From Microbacterium sp. Marseille-Q6965 (GTDB taxonomy: Bacteria > Actinomycetota > Actinomycetes > Actinomycetales > Microbacteriaceae): a stretch of DNA of 64,000 nucleotides. The DNA is taken from NCBI RefSeq assembly GCF_946151065.1, contig NZ_CAMGZA010000001.1, positions 496,001 through 560,000 of the forward strand, written 5' to 3'. Each line of letters starts with the position of its first letter. Within the stretch, counting starts at the first letter, position 1. Both the position numbers and the translations under genes were made by a program. The notes beneath the pieces were generated by a model. It did not search any database and was not told where the DNA came from. It saw nothing but the letters and a program-made list of their open reading frames with translations. Shown in pieces: positions 47,510 through 55,944 of this stretch.

Positions 47510-48178
47510 CTACGCGGTGAGAACGAAGTCCGCCACGAGAGGCGCGAGGCCGCGCCCGATCTCGTCGGCGGGCCGGCGAGCGCCCTTCACCTCGAAGGAG
47601 TGGCCCGCGCCCGCGACCCACGCGATCCGCGCGTCGCGGCACGCGGCAACCGCCTCCTCGAGCTGCGCGTGCGGGTCGACGAACGGATCGTTCTCACCCT
47701 CGACGAACAACTGCGGAGGGACGACACGGGGCAGGTGCTCGGTGCGGGGCTTGTCGGGGCGGCCGGGCGGGTGCAGCGGGTAGCCCAGGTACACCAGACC
47801 CTCCACGTCCGCATCGCCCTCCGCGGCGACCATCGACGCCATCCGTCCCCCGTACGACTTGCCACACGCCCACACGCGCTCCGCCCGTGAGCGTGCCTCG
47901 GCGAGGGCGGCGCGCCACGCGAGGATCGCGTGGGCGGCCGGTCCCGGCATGCGCCGGCCGGCGGCGACGTAGGGGAACTCGAACCGCAGCGTGCGCACGC
48001 CGAGGTCGTTCAGCCCCGCGGCGAACCCCCGCAGGAAGGGGTGATCCATCCCGGAGCCCGCGCCGTGCGCGATCACGACCGTCTGCGCCGCGTCACGGGG
48101 TCCGCTCCACGCGGCGCCGATCTCGACCCGGCCGGCCGGCAGCGCCACCGGAACGCGGATGCGCTCCTCGTCGGTCAC
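47510..48178 (-). CDS. alpha/beta hydrolase, dienelactone hydrolase-like
   Basis: A 222-residue hydrolase of the YdeN/KANL3-like group. TVVIAHGAGSGMDHPFL begins the fold, the nucleophile elbow is GKSYGGRMAS, the acid is in EGENDPFVDPH and the histidine in GAGHSFEV. The substrate is unknown. The GTG start (MTDEERIRV) overlaps, in GTGA, the stop of the general stress protein frame. An uninterrupted frame joins it to that protein's N-terminus, but the joining stretch is Arg/Gly-rich and looks like out-of-frame sequence. Confidence 0.82.
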   Translation of the reverse strand: MTDEERIRVPVALPAGRVEIGAAWSGPRDAAQTVVIAHGAGSGMDHPFLRGFAAGLNDLGVRTLRFEFPYVAAGRRMPGPAAHAILAWRAALAEARSRAERVWACGKSYGGRMASMVAAEGDADVEGLVYLGYPLHPPGRPDKPRTEHLPRVVPPQLFVEGENDPFVDPHAQLEEAVAACRDARIAWVAGAGHSFEVKGARRPADEIGRGLAPLVADFVLTA

Positions 48179-48988
48179 GCGCGACCGGTCGGCTCGTCGC
48201 CCTCCCGGCGCTCGCCGTCGGCCGCGCCGTCTGCCTGGCCCTCGTCCTCGGGCCGCTGCGCGGGGCTCGCGGCCGCCGGCACCTCCGCGTCCGCGGCCGC
48301 GGCGGCCGGCGCGGGGTCGGCGGCCGGGGCTGCGGGGCGGGGCGCGGCAAGCGCCTCGGCCTGCGGAGCGGGCGGCACCGGCGGCGCCTGGGGCGGCAGC
48401 GGAGGCGTGTGGGTGCGCGACCGGCCGGTCGTCGATTCGGATGCCGTAGCGCGGCGGCTCCTGGGACGACGGCCCGCACGCGGGTGCCGCGGGCGCCGCG
48501 GCCTGGGGGCCGGCGGGACGGTCGCCGCCGCCCAGCACTCGCCGCGCGCTCGAGACGTGCGAACCCGACACGGCGATCTCGTAGTGGTCGGCGATCGGGG
48601 CGGTGATGCTCGTGTAGTCGCGCCGGCGACGCGTCAGCGAGTAGGTCAGGATCTGCATGAGCATGCCGATCGCCACGCCCACCAGCAGACAGCCCAGGAG
48701 CACCTGGATCGAGAGGGTGGGCGAGAGCAGCGTGAAGATGGCCCCGAACATCAGGCCGAGGAAGGCGCCGTTGAGGGCGCCGGACCACGCCGCGCGGGCG
48801 TAGCCCATGCGGCCCGTCACCATCTCGACGGCCTTGAGCCCCGCCCACACGATGCTGATCTCACGGGCGGGGATCTCCGCCTCGATGAGCCGCGACACCG
48901 CCTTCTGAGCGCTCTCGTAGTCCCCGTAGCGCGCCACCGTCTCGCCGACGTTCTGCGGGGTCCGACCGGTCCCACCCATCATGCTCAT
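48175..48988 (-). CDS. general stress protein 17M-like membrane protein, apparent frameshift
   Basis: The N-terminal half (ARYGDYESAQKAVSRLIEAE, then two membrane helices with GLMFGAIFTLL and GCLLVGVAIGMLM, then RRRRDYTSITAPIADHYEI) matches actinobacterial general stress proteins. After EPPRYGIRIDD the natural Pro/Ala/Glu-rich tail continues one base out of phase (PPAPQAEALAAP to EGDEPTGRA) and stops at 48175, overlapping the next gene's GTG. The 814-base span is one more than a multiple of three. The extra base lies between about 48395 and 48442. It may be a real mutation or a sequence error. Confidence 0.7.
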
Positions 48989-49104
48989 GCCACGATCATC
49001 CCACGCGGGCGCAGCCGGCACCTTTGCGTCGCCTATGGATCCACTGTGCTGTGGGCGTCGTCGGCGACCCCGCCCGGCGCCGGCCCGGGCACAGTCCCGC
49101 GGTC

Positions 49105-49110
49105 TACGCT
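49105..49110 (+). promoter_or_regulatory. leaderless -10 TACGCT
   Basis: TACGCT ends six bases before the GTG at 49117. Confidence 0.6.
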
Positions 49111-49116
49111 GGATGC

Positions 49117-50418
49117 GTGAGTACGCAGAGGGTGTTCGTGGCGCGCCTGGCCGGGTGCCCGGTCTTCGATCCCTCCGGCGACCGTCTCGGTCGCGTCCGC
49201 GACGTCGTCGTCGTGTACCGAAGTTCCGGCTCCCCGCGCGTGATCGGGCTCGTCTGCGAGATCCCGGGGCGTCGCCAGGTGTTCCTGTCCATCGGCCGGA
49301 TCACCTCGATCGCGACGGGCCAGGTGATCACCACCGGCCTCATCAATGTGCGCCGCTTCCAGCCCCGCGCGGGCGAGGTCCGCGTCATGGCGGAGATGAT
49401 CGGGCGCCGCGTCGAGTTCGTCGACGGCACCGGCACCGCCGTCATCGAGGACGTCGCCATCGAGCCCAACCGGCTCGGCGAGTGGTCGGTGGGTCAGCTG
49501 TTCCTGCGCAAGCCGAAGACGAGCGCCTCACCCTTCGCGAAGGGCCCCACCACGTCGGCCACCTGGGCCGAGGTGCGGGAGCAGCGCCGCCCCGGCGAGG
49601 CGCAGTCCGCCGAGCAGCTCGCCCAGAGCCTGGCCGACCTCAAGCCGGCCGATCTCGCGAACACCCTGTTGGACCTTCCCGAGGCCCGCCTCATCGAGGT
49701 CGCCGAGGAGCTCTCCGACGAGCGCCTCGCCGATGCTCTCGAGGAGATGCCGGAGGAGGATCAGGTGCGCATCCTCGAGCGGCTCGGCGACGAGCGCGCG
49801 GCGAACATCCTCGACTCGATGGATCCGGACGACGCGGCCGACGTGCTCGCCGAGCTGCCCCAGCAGCGCCTCGAGGAGCTGCTGGGGCTGATGGAGCCCG
49901 ACGAGGCCGAGGACGTGCGCATGCTGCTGCGCTACGGACCCGACACCGCCGGCGGATTGATGACGAGCGAGCCGATCATCCTGCCCGCCGACGCGACGAT
50001 CGCCGAGGCACTCGCCCTCATCCGTCGCCACGAGCTGCACCCCGCGCTGGCGGCGAGCGTGTTCGTGACGCTTCCCCCGTACGAGACGCCCACGGGCCGC
50101 TTCCTCGGCGCCGTGCACTTCCAGCGCATGCTGCGCTACCCCCCGCATGAGCGCATCGGCGCGATCCTCGACGACACGCTCGAGCCGCTGCTCGTCACGG
50201 CTCCCGGTGCCGAGGCGGCGCGGCGGCTGGCGAGCTACGACCTCGTCTCGATGCCCGTGGTGGACGCGGCGCACCGCCTCGTCGGGGCCGTGACCGTCGA
50301 CGACGTGCTCGACTATCTGCTGCCCGACGACTGGCGGTCGCAGGACGCCAACGATGAGCGCATCACGGCGCCGCCCGAGACCGGCACGATCTCGCTGCCG
50401 CCGGGAGGTGCGCGCTGA
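49117..50418 (+). CDS. MgtE N-terminal and CBS domain protein without transporter domain
   Basis: A 433-residue soluble protein. A PRC-barrel-like region (about 1-150) precedes an MgtE-type helical domain (LADLKPADLANTLLDLPEAR, EEMPEEDQVRILERL, MDPDDAADVLAELP) and a CBS pair from about 285 to 415. MgtE channels carry five membrane helices after this point; none are present. It may be a magnesium sensor or scaffold. The GTG is six bases after its -10. It is the first gene of an operon with DUF1003 and Mrp. Confidence 0.9.
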   Translation: MSTQRVFVARLAGCPVFDPSGDRLGRVRDVVVVYRSSGSPRVIGLVCEIPGRRQVFLSIGRITSIATGQVITTGLINVRRFQPRAGEVRVMAEMIGRRVEFVDGTGTAVIEDVAIEPNRLGEWSVGQLFLRKPKTSASPFAKGPTTSATWAEVREQRRPGEAQSAEQLAQSLADLKPADLANTLLDLPEARLIEVAEELSDERLADALEEMPEEDQVRILERLGDERAANILDSMDPDDAADVLAELPQQRLEELLGLMEPDEAEDVRMLLRYGPDTAGGLMTSEPIILPADATIAEALALIRRHELHPALAASVFVTLPPYETPTGRFLGAVHFQRMLRYPPHERIGAILDDTLEPLLVTAPGAEAARRLASYDLVSMPVVDAAHRLVGAVTVDDVLDYLLPDDWRSQDANDERITAPPETGTISLPPGGAR

Positions 50419-50960
50419 TGGCCCGCGCTCACGACCTCGAGGCACCGCGGGGACGCACGCCGCGCTTCGTCGAGAGCCAGCCGCGCCAGAGCGACCGGTT
50501 CGGCCAGGCGACCGAGCTCATCGCCCGGGCGATGGGCACCCCCTGGTTCCTGCTCGCGCTGACGCTGTTCTGCGCCCTGTGGATGGGCTGGAACACGCTC
50601 GCGCCGGTGGCCTGGCGCTTCGACTCCGCAGCGCTCGGCTTCACGGCGCTCACCCTGATGCTCTCGCTGCAGGCGTCGTACGCGGCCCCGCTGATCCTGC
50701 TCGCCCAGAACCGGCAGGATGACCGCGACCGCGTCTCGATGGAGCAGGACCGCCAGCGCGCCGAGCGCAACCTCGCCGACACCGAGTACATGGCGCGCGA
50801 GATCGTGGCCCTGCGCATGACGATCGACGAGCTCCGCGAGCAGCAGGTCACCCGCGAGGCGCTGCGCGACGAGCTGCGCGCCCTGCTGACCGAGCTCGGC
50901 GACACCGGCGAGGGCGGCGACGAGCGTCAGGACGAGGGGTCCCGGAGGGAGCGGGCGTGA
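50418..50960 (+). CDS. DUF1003 family membrane protein
   Basis: A 180-residue protein. Two hydrophobic helices (about residues 43-60 and 72-95, with WFLLALTLFCALWMGWN and LQASYAAPLILLAQNRQ) are followed by a long charged helix with heptad spacing that could be a coiled coil. The family signature APLILLAQNRQ is intact. The ATG overlaps the upstream stop (TGATG), with GGGAGGTG as ribosome site. Function is unknown. Confidence 0.9.
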   Translation: MARAHDLEAPRGRTPRFVESQPRQSDRFGQATELIARAMGTPWFLLALTLFCALWMGWNTLAPVAWRFDSAALGFTALTLMLSLQASYAAPLILLAQNRQDDRDRVSMEQDRQRAERNLADTEYMAREIVALRMTIDELREQQVTREALRDELRALLTELGDTGEGGDERQDEGSRRERA

Positions 50961-52102
50961 CCGATCTCGCCGAGCGGGTGCGCGCGGCGGTCGGCCGCGT
51001 CGCGGACCCCGAGCTGCGGCGCCCGCTGTCGGAGCTCGACATGGTGCGCGGCGTGACGGCCGAGGGCGGCGACGTGCGGGTGCAGATCGCGCTCACCATC
51101 GTCGGCTGCCCCGCCGCGGACCGGATCGAGTCCGACGTGCGCCGGGCGGCCGAGAGCGTGCCCGGCGTGGACGCGGTCGCCCTCGAGATCGGGGTCATGA
51201 CCCCGGCCGAGCGGCAGGCCCTCACGGAGCGACTGCGTGGCGGCGCCGCGCGCGTCATGCCGTTCGGGCCGGATTCGCTGACGCGCGTCGTGGCCGTCAC
51301 GAGCGGCAAGGGCGGCGTCGGGAAGTCGACGGTCACGGCGAATCTCGCGGTGGCCCTCGCCCAGCGGGGCCTGAAGGTCGGGCTGGTCGACGCCGACGTG
51401 CACGGCTTCTCGATCCCGGCGCTGCTCGGCCTGGCGCGCGGCGGTGAGATCGCCCAGCCCACGCAGCTGGACGACCTCATGCTGCCGCCCGTCGCGCACG
51501 GGGGGAAGGCCATCTCGATCGGCATGTTCCTCCAGCGGGGGCAGGGCGGGCGGCTCGGGGCCGTGGCCTGGCGGGGACCGATGCTGCATCGCACCGTCCA
51601 GCAGTTCCTCACCGACGTCTATTTCGGCGACCTCGACGTGCTGCTGCTCGACATGCCCCCCGGGACGGGCGACGTCGCGATCTCCGTGGGGCAGCTGCTG
51701 CCGCACGCCGAGGTGCTCGTGGTCACCACCCCGCAGGCCGCCGCCTCCGACGTGGCCGCGCGCAGTGGGCTGGTGGCGCGTCAGACGGGGCAGCGCGTCA
51801 TCGGGGTCGTCGAGAACATGACGGCCATGACGCTGCCGGACGGCACGACGCTCGACCTGTTCGGGTCGGGCGGCGGTGCCGAGGTCGCACGCACGCTGTC
51901 CGAGGGCCAGGACATCGAGGTGCCCGTGCTGGCCGCGATCCCGCTCAGCCCCGCGCTGCGAATCGCCGCCGACGCGGGCGAACCCGTCGTGGTCGCGGCA
52001 CCCTCCGATCCCGCCGCCTCCGCCATCGCCGGCCTCGCGGCCGCGATCGCCTCTCAGCCGCGCGGCCTCACGGGACGCCGTCTGCCCGTCGCACCGTCCT
52101 GA
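50957..52102 (+). CDS. mrp: Mrp/ApbC-type iron-sulfur cluster carrier ATPase
   Basis: A 381-residue P-loop protein that carries or transfers Fe-S clusters. An N-terminal DUF59/MIP18 domain covers about residues 5-80; the deviant Walker A SGKGGVGKST is at 116-125, with VDADVHGFSIPALLG and LLDMPPGTGD. The CxxC seen in many homologues is absent after VENMTAM. The GTG start overlaps the DUF1003 stop (GTGA). It converges on tatB. Confidence 0.9.
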   Translation: MTDLAERVRAAVGRVADPELRRPLSELDMVRGVTAEGGDVRVQIALTIVGCPAADRIESDVRRAAESVPGVDAVALEIGVMTPAERQALTERLRGGAARVMPFGPDSLTRVVAVTSGKGGVGKSTVTANLAVALAQRGLKVGLVDADVHGFSIPALLGLARGGEIAQPTQLDDLMLPPVAHGGKAISIGMFLQRGQGGRLGAVAWRGPMLHRTVQQFLTDVYFGDLDVLLLDMPPGTGDVAISVGQLLPHAEVLVVTTPQAAASDVAARSGLVARQTGQRVIGVVENMTAMTLPDGTTLDLFGSGGGAEVARTLSEGQDIEVPVLAAIPLSPALRIAADAGEPVVVAAPSDPAASAIAGLAAAIASQPRGLTGRRLPVAPS

Positions 52103-52120
52103 CCGGCGGCGCGGAGAACC

Positions 52121-52543
52121 TCAGGTGGCCTCGGGGTCGTACGGCGGCGGCTCGGCCGCGCTGAAGTGGCGGCGCACCGCGGGCTTGGCGGGGGCGATCG
52201 CGGCGCCCGGTCGCCCGGCGCCCGTGCGCTGCGCCGCGGCCCCCGCGCTGCGCGGCGCGGCGGTCGCGGCGACCGCCGGCTCCTCCAGCAGCGCCTCGCG
52301 GATGATGCGGCGCGGGTCGTACTGCCGGGGGTCGAGCTTGCGCCAGTCGACGTCCTCGAAGTCCTCGCCCATCTCGCGCTTCACGCGGTCCTGAGCGCCC
52401 TGCAGCCAGTCGCGGGCCCGCCGCACGAACTGGCCGAGCAGCTCGGCGTAGTGCGGCAGCCGTTCCGGACCGATCAGGAGCGCGGCCACGACGCCGATCA
52501 GGATGATCTTCTCGAAGGACAGGCCGAACTCCACGGGCTTCAT
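52121..52543 (-). CDS. tatB: Sec-independent protein translocase subunit TatB
   Basis: A 140-residue twin-arginine translocase subunit. One N-terminal membrane helix with the hinge LIGPERLPHYAELLG is followed by an amphipathic helix (VRRARDWLQGAQDRVKREMG) and an Ala/Pro-rich tail ending FSAAEPPPYDPEAT. The motif placement distinguishes TatB from TatA. The ATG at 52543 is the only start giving a correct helix. No clear ribosome site is seen. Confidence 0.92.
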   Translation of the reverse strand: MKPVEFGLSFEKIILIGVVAALLIGPERLPHYAELLGQFVRRARDWLQGAQDRVKREMGEDFEDVDWRKLDPRQYDPRRIIREALLEEPAVAATAAPRSAGAAAQRTGAGRPGAAIAPAKPAVRRHFSAAEPPPYDPEAT

Positions 52544-52612
52544 GGTACCCGCGGCGGGTGTGCTTCTCCCCGCCCCACGGCGGCGCCGACCGCGGTTCGT
52601 GTCGCGGCGCCG

Positions 52613-52618
52613 TAGGCT
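52613..52618 (+). promoter_or_regulatory. leaderless -10 TAGGCT
   Basis: TAGGCT ends seven bases before the methyltransferase ATG at 52626. Confidence 0.6.
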
Positions 52619-52625
52619 TCTGACC

Positions 52626-53261
52626 ATGAGCGAGCACGATGCGATCGCCCGATTCGTCCGAGAGAGCGTGGTCGAGCCGGAGCACATCTCCCGCGCGCGG
52701 CAGCACGCCCGCGAGCTGGGCGCGGCGCCCGTGAGCGCCGCGGTGGGCGCGCAGCTGGCCTTCCTCGCGGCCGCGACGGGCGCGCGCACGATCATCGAGG
52801 TCGGCACCGGCGCCGGCGTCTCGGGCCTGTGGCTGCTGCACGGCGCCCCGGAGGCGACGCTCACGACCATCGACAGCGAGCCGGAGCACCTCGCCGCCGC
52901 GCGCGAGGCGTTCCAGTCGGCGCGCGTGCCGTCGACGCGTGTGCGCTGGATCACCGGGCGCGCCGCGGAGGTGCTGCCGAGAATGAACGAGGCGGCATAC
53001 GACCTCGTGCTCGTCGACGCCGACCCGGAGCGCGTCATCGACTACGTGGGGCACGGGCTCCGCCTCGCGCGCCCCGGCGGCACGGTGCTCGTGCCGCGCG
53101 TGCTCGCGGGGGGCCGCGTCGCCGATCCCGTGCAGCGCGACGACCTCACGACCGCCTACCGCACGCTCCTGCGCGAAACGCAGGAGTCCCCTGCCGTCGT
53201 CGCGTCGCTGGCCCCCATCGGCGAGGGGCTGCTGCAGCTCACGACGGTCGCGGCCGCCTGA
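52626..53261 (+). CDS. O-methyltransferase (Rv1220c-type)
   Basis: A 211-residue SAM-dependent methyltransferase of the catechol/caffeoyl-CoA type. The SAM loop is IIEVGTGAGVSGLWLL, the acidic ribose-binding block TTIDSEPEH, and YDLVLVDADPERV holds the usual metal-site aspartate. Substrate is unknown. It is divergent from tatB; the same two families lie near sigE in mycobacteria, though no sigma factor gene is here. Confidence 0.9.
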   Translation: MSEHDAIARFVRESVVEPEHISRARQHARELGAAPVSAAVGAQLAFLAAATGARTIIEVGTGAGVSGLWLLHGAPEATLTTIDSEPEHLAAAREAFQSARVPSTRVRWITGRAAEVLPRMNEAAYDLVLVDADPERVIDYVGHGLRLARPGGTVLVPRVLAGGRVADPVQRDDLTTAYRTLLRETQESPAVVASLAPIGEGLLQLTTVAAA

Positions 53262-53276
53262 GCCCCGCCGGAACGC

Positions 53277-53310
53277 GAGAAGGCCCCGAGCGCATGCTCG
53301 GGGCCTTCTC
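53277..53310. terminator. bidirectional terminator
   Basis: A perfect 15-bp stem GAGAAGGCCCCGAGC with a GCAT loop, between the convergent methyltransferase and DUF3117 genes. Confidence 0.88.
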
Positions 53311-53321
53311 GGATGAAGCGG

Positions 53322-53495
53322 TCAGGCAGCGTTCACGACCTCGCCGAGGACGCCGTAGAGCTCCTTCGCCTCGTCGTCGTTGACCGAGACGACCAGGCGG
53401 CCGCCGCCTTCCAGTGGCACGCGAACGATGATGAGGCGCCCCTCCTTCACGGCCTCCATCGGTCCGTCACCGGTTCTGGGCTTCATGGCTGCCAT
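53322..53495 (-). CDS. DUF3117 family protein
   Basis: A 57-residue protein, MAAMKPRTGDGPMEAVKEG to EVVNAA, matching the small actinobacterial DUF3117 family. The ATG has AAAGGGAG about eight bases upstream. A TAAACT -10 lies 34 bases further up. Function is unknown. It is too short to stand out in a simple long-ORF search but codon use and family match are clear. Confidence 0.93.
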   Translation of the reverse strand: MAAMKPRTGDGPMEAVKEGRLIIVRVPLEGGGRLVVSVNDDEAKELYGVLGEVVNAA

Positions 53496-53528
53496 GGCGG
53501 GCTCCCTTTCCTAGGTGTCTGCTTCCCT

Positions 53529-53534
53529 AGTTTA
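53529..53534 (-). promoter_or_regulatory. -10 TAAACT of the DUF3117 gene
   Basis: TAAACT on the minus strand predicts a leader of about 25 bases including the AAAGGGAG site. Confidence 0.5.
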
Positions 53535-53590
53535 TCGGTCGGCCACGCCTGGTCCATTCCCGAACGGTTAAGACCTGGTGCCGGCGCGGT

Positions 53591-54829
53591 TCACGGGATC
53601 TGCCAGTAGGCGCTTCCCTGCCCGTACATATTCCAGATCCACCACCACTGGGCGAGCAGTCCGAGCGCGAGCACGGCGATCCGGATGCCACGCACCCGCA
53701 CCGCCGCGAATGCGCCCCACAGCGGAGACAGGGGCGCGAGCAGGCGGAAGACGCTCGACTGCGGGAAGAACACGAGGAAGAGATACACGAGGTAGCTCGC
53801 GGCCCACAGCCGCAGCTCGGGTCCCACGCGGCGCACGGCGCGCGGCAGCACGAGCAGTGCGGCGGCGGTGACGATGAGCGCGACCACGGCGACCGGAGCG
53901 AGCCAGGCGGGCAGTCCCCACACGCGGAACCACACGTCGGCGCCCTGGAACCACCCCTCCACCGGAAGGAAGTGCTCGGTGCCCACCCACGAGCGCCGCC
54001 AGGCCAGCTCGGTGTCGAGGTAGGCGCCGGGCTCACCGGTGACGACGGCCGCGATCACCTGCCATGCGAAGCCGACGGCGGTCGAGAGGGCGCCGAGCGC
54101 CACGATGTGAAGGACCTCGGCCGTCCGCAGCGGGTCGGTGCGGCGCGTGACCCACCGGTGGATGCTGTACAGCCCGAGCAGGAGCGCGAAGGCGAGGATG
54201 CCCGGACGCGTGAAGCCCATCACCGGGACGAGGAGATAGAGCCACCACCAGCGGCGCCGGACGACGCACGTCAGCGCGAGGAACAGCAGCAGGAGGAAAA
54301 GCGACTCGGCGTAGCCCGCGTGGAACAGTCCGGCGAGCGGTCCGGATGCGAACAGCGCGACCGCCCACATGGCCTCGCCCTCGCCCTGCCGCGCCCGCAG
54401 GAGACGGAACAGCGCCAGGCAGGCGAGGTAGCCCGCAACGAACGAGACGAGGAAGCCGCCCGCGCCCCAGGGGACGCCCAGGACCGTGGCGACCGCCTGC
54501 GCCAGGTATGCGTACACCGGCATGAAGGCCCACGCGTTCTCGGTCACCTGCCCCTCGGCCGTGCGCGGCAACTCGGCCGGGTAACCCTCGTAGGCCACCG
54601 TCCAGTACCACTGCGCGTCCCACGCGAGCGCGAAGTCCGCGAGCGGGTTCGCGGAGGGAAGCTGGGTGCGGGCCGAGGCGAGCGCCCCCGCCAGGAGGAT
54701 GAATCCGACCGTGACGAGCCGCGCCAACGCGTACACCACCGCGATGCGAAGCGCGGCGGGCAGGCCGCGCCAGGCGGCCCCTACGCCGTCCTCGCGCCGT
54801 CGGCGAGGCGTCAGGACCCGCTCAGCCAC
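53591..54829 (-). CDS. mannosyltransferase-like integral membrane protein (PIG-V type)
   Basis: A 412-residue protein with about nine to eleven membrane helices. The first extracytoplasmic loop has FALAWDAQWYWTVAYEGYPA, the WD-x-x-WY-GY pattern of polyprenyl-phosphate-mannose dependent mannosyltransferases. It probably adds sugar outside the membrane. The GTG start (MAERVLTPRR) lies inside the dapE 3' end, overlapping it by 19 bases, so it is likely cotranscribed with dapE. Confidence 0.82.
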   Translation of the reverse strand: MAERVLTPRRRREDGVGAAWRGLPAALRIAVVYALARLVTVGFILLAGALASARTQLPSANPLADFALAWDAQWYWTVAYEGYPAELPRTAEGQVTENAWAFMPVYAYLAQAVATVLGVPWGAGGFLVSFVAGYLACLALFRLLRARQGEGEAMWAVALFASGPLAGLFHAGYAESLFLLLLFLALTCVVRRRWWWLYLLVPVMGFTRPGILAFALLLGLYSIHRWVTRRTDPLRTAEVLHIVALGALSTAVGFAWQVIAAVVTGEPGAYLDTELAWRRSWVGTEHFLPVEGWFQGADVWFRVWGLPAWLAPVAVVALIVTAAALLVLPRAVRRVGPELRLWAASYLVYLFLVFFPQSSVFRLLAPLSPLWGAFAAVRVRGIRIAVLALGLLAQWWWIWNMYGQGSAYWQIP

Positions 54830-55887
54830 GCTCGCAGGCCCCGCTCCACCCGCTCGATCTGTGCGACGGGCACGCGCTCCTGATCGTGATGCGCCAGCGA
54901 CGGGTCGCCGGGGCCGTAGTTGACGGCCGGCACGCCGAGGGCCGAGAAGCGGGCCACGTCGGTCCAGCCGTACTTCGGCCGCGCGGTACCACCGACCGCG
55001 CGCAGGAAGTCCTGCGCGAGCGGCGCGTCGAGTCCGGGGCGGGCGGCGGACGCGCTGTCGGTGATATCCACGTCGTAGCCCTCGAACACCTTCCGCACGT
55101 GTGCGGACGCCTGCTCGACCGACCGGCTCGGGGCGAAGCGGAAGTTCACCTCGACCTCGCAGAGATCCGGGATCACGTTGCCGGCCACACCGCCCTCGAT
55201 GCGTACGGCGCTGAGGCCCTCGCGATACGCGAGGCCGTCGACGTCGATCGTCTTCGGGTGGTACTCCGCCAGACGCATGAGCAGCGGCGCCGCGGCGTGG
55301 AGGGCGTTCTCTCCCATCCACCAGCGCGCGCTGTGGGCGCGCACGCCGTGCGTGCGCACGACGGCGCGCAGCGTGCCGTTGCAGCCGCCCTCCACCTCGC
55401 CCGCTGTCGGCTCGCCCAGCACGGCGAAGTCGGCGGCGAGGAGGTCGGGCCGCTCGCGCTCGATGCGGCCGAGGCCGTTCCGCGACGCCTCGACCTCCTC
55501 GTGGTCGTACCAGATCCACGTGATGTCGACGGCGGGATCGGTCAGCTCGGCGGCGAGCTTGAGCTGCACCGCGACCCCCGCCTTCATGTCGACGGTGCCG
55601 CGGCCCCAGATGACGGCCTCGCCCTCCTCCTCGACCTCGCGCGTGGGCAGGTTGCCGTTGATCGGCACGGTGTCGATGTGCCCCGCGATGGCCACACGCT
55701 GTGCCCGGCCGAGGTCGGTGCGCGCCACGATCGTGTCGCCGAAGCGCAGGACCTGGAGGTGGGGCAGGGCCGAAACCGCGTCGTGGATCGCGTCGGCGAG
55801 CGTCGTCTCGTCGTCCGAGACACTCGGGATGTCGCAGATCGCGCGGGTGAGGTCGGCGGAGGAGGCGGTCAGGTCGAGCGTCGGCAT
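54811..55887 (-). CDS. dapE: succinyl-diaminopimelate desuccinylase
   Basis: A 358-residue M20-family metallohydrolase releasing LL-diaminopimelate for lysine and peptidoglycan. Metal-site motifs are IAGHIDTVPING, WGRGTVDMKAG, the catalytic pair in YDHEEVEAS, and HHDQERVPV near the end. The ATG is six bases after TAGGCT. It is divergent from dapD, which supplies the succinylated pathway upstream of it. Confidence 0.94.
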   Translation of the reverse strand: MPTLDLTASSADLTRAICDIPSVSDDETTLADAIHDAVSALPHLQVLRFGDTIVARTDLGRAQRVAIAGHIDTVPINGNLPTREVEEEGEAVIWGRGTVDMKAGVAVQLKLAAELTDPAVDITWIWYDHEEVEASRNGLGRIERERPDLLAADFAVLGEPTAGEVEGGCNGTLRAVVRTHGVRAHSARWWMGENALHAAAPLLMRLAEYHPKTIDVDGLAYREGLSAVRIEGGVAGNVIPDLCEVEVNFRFAPSRSVEQASAHVRKVFEGYDVDITDSASAARPGLDAPLAQDFLRAVGGTARPKYGWTDVARFSALGVPAVNYGPGDPSLAHHDQERVPVAQIERVERGLRAWLSGS

Positions 55888-55893
55888 GCCCCC

Positions 55894-55899
55894 AGCCTA
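55894..55899 (-). promoter_or_regulatory. leaderless -10 TAGGCT of dapE
   Basis: TAGGCT ends six bases before the dapE ATG at 55887. Confidence 0.6.
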
Positions 55900-55932
55900 G
55901 GCGCGCTCGGCGAGTCGCCACGCGCGCATCCC

Positions 55933-55938
55933 TAGGAT
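55933..55938 (+). promoter_or_regulatory. leaderless -10 TAGGAT of dapD
   Basis: TAGGAT ends six bases before the dapD ATG at 55945; the two dap promoters are back to back within 60 bases. Confidence 0.6.
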
Positions 55939-55944
55939 TGAACC

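Noticed and set aside
47510..49021. Single 503-residue fusion of stress protein and hydrolase
   Set aside because: The joining stretch looks out-of-frame, while another frame gives a natural tail and a GTGA overlap. Kept as a finding because it needs resequencing.
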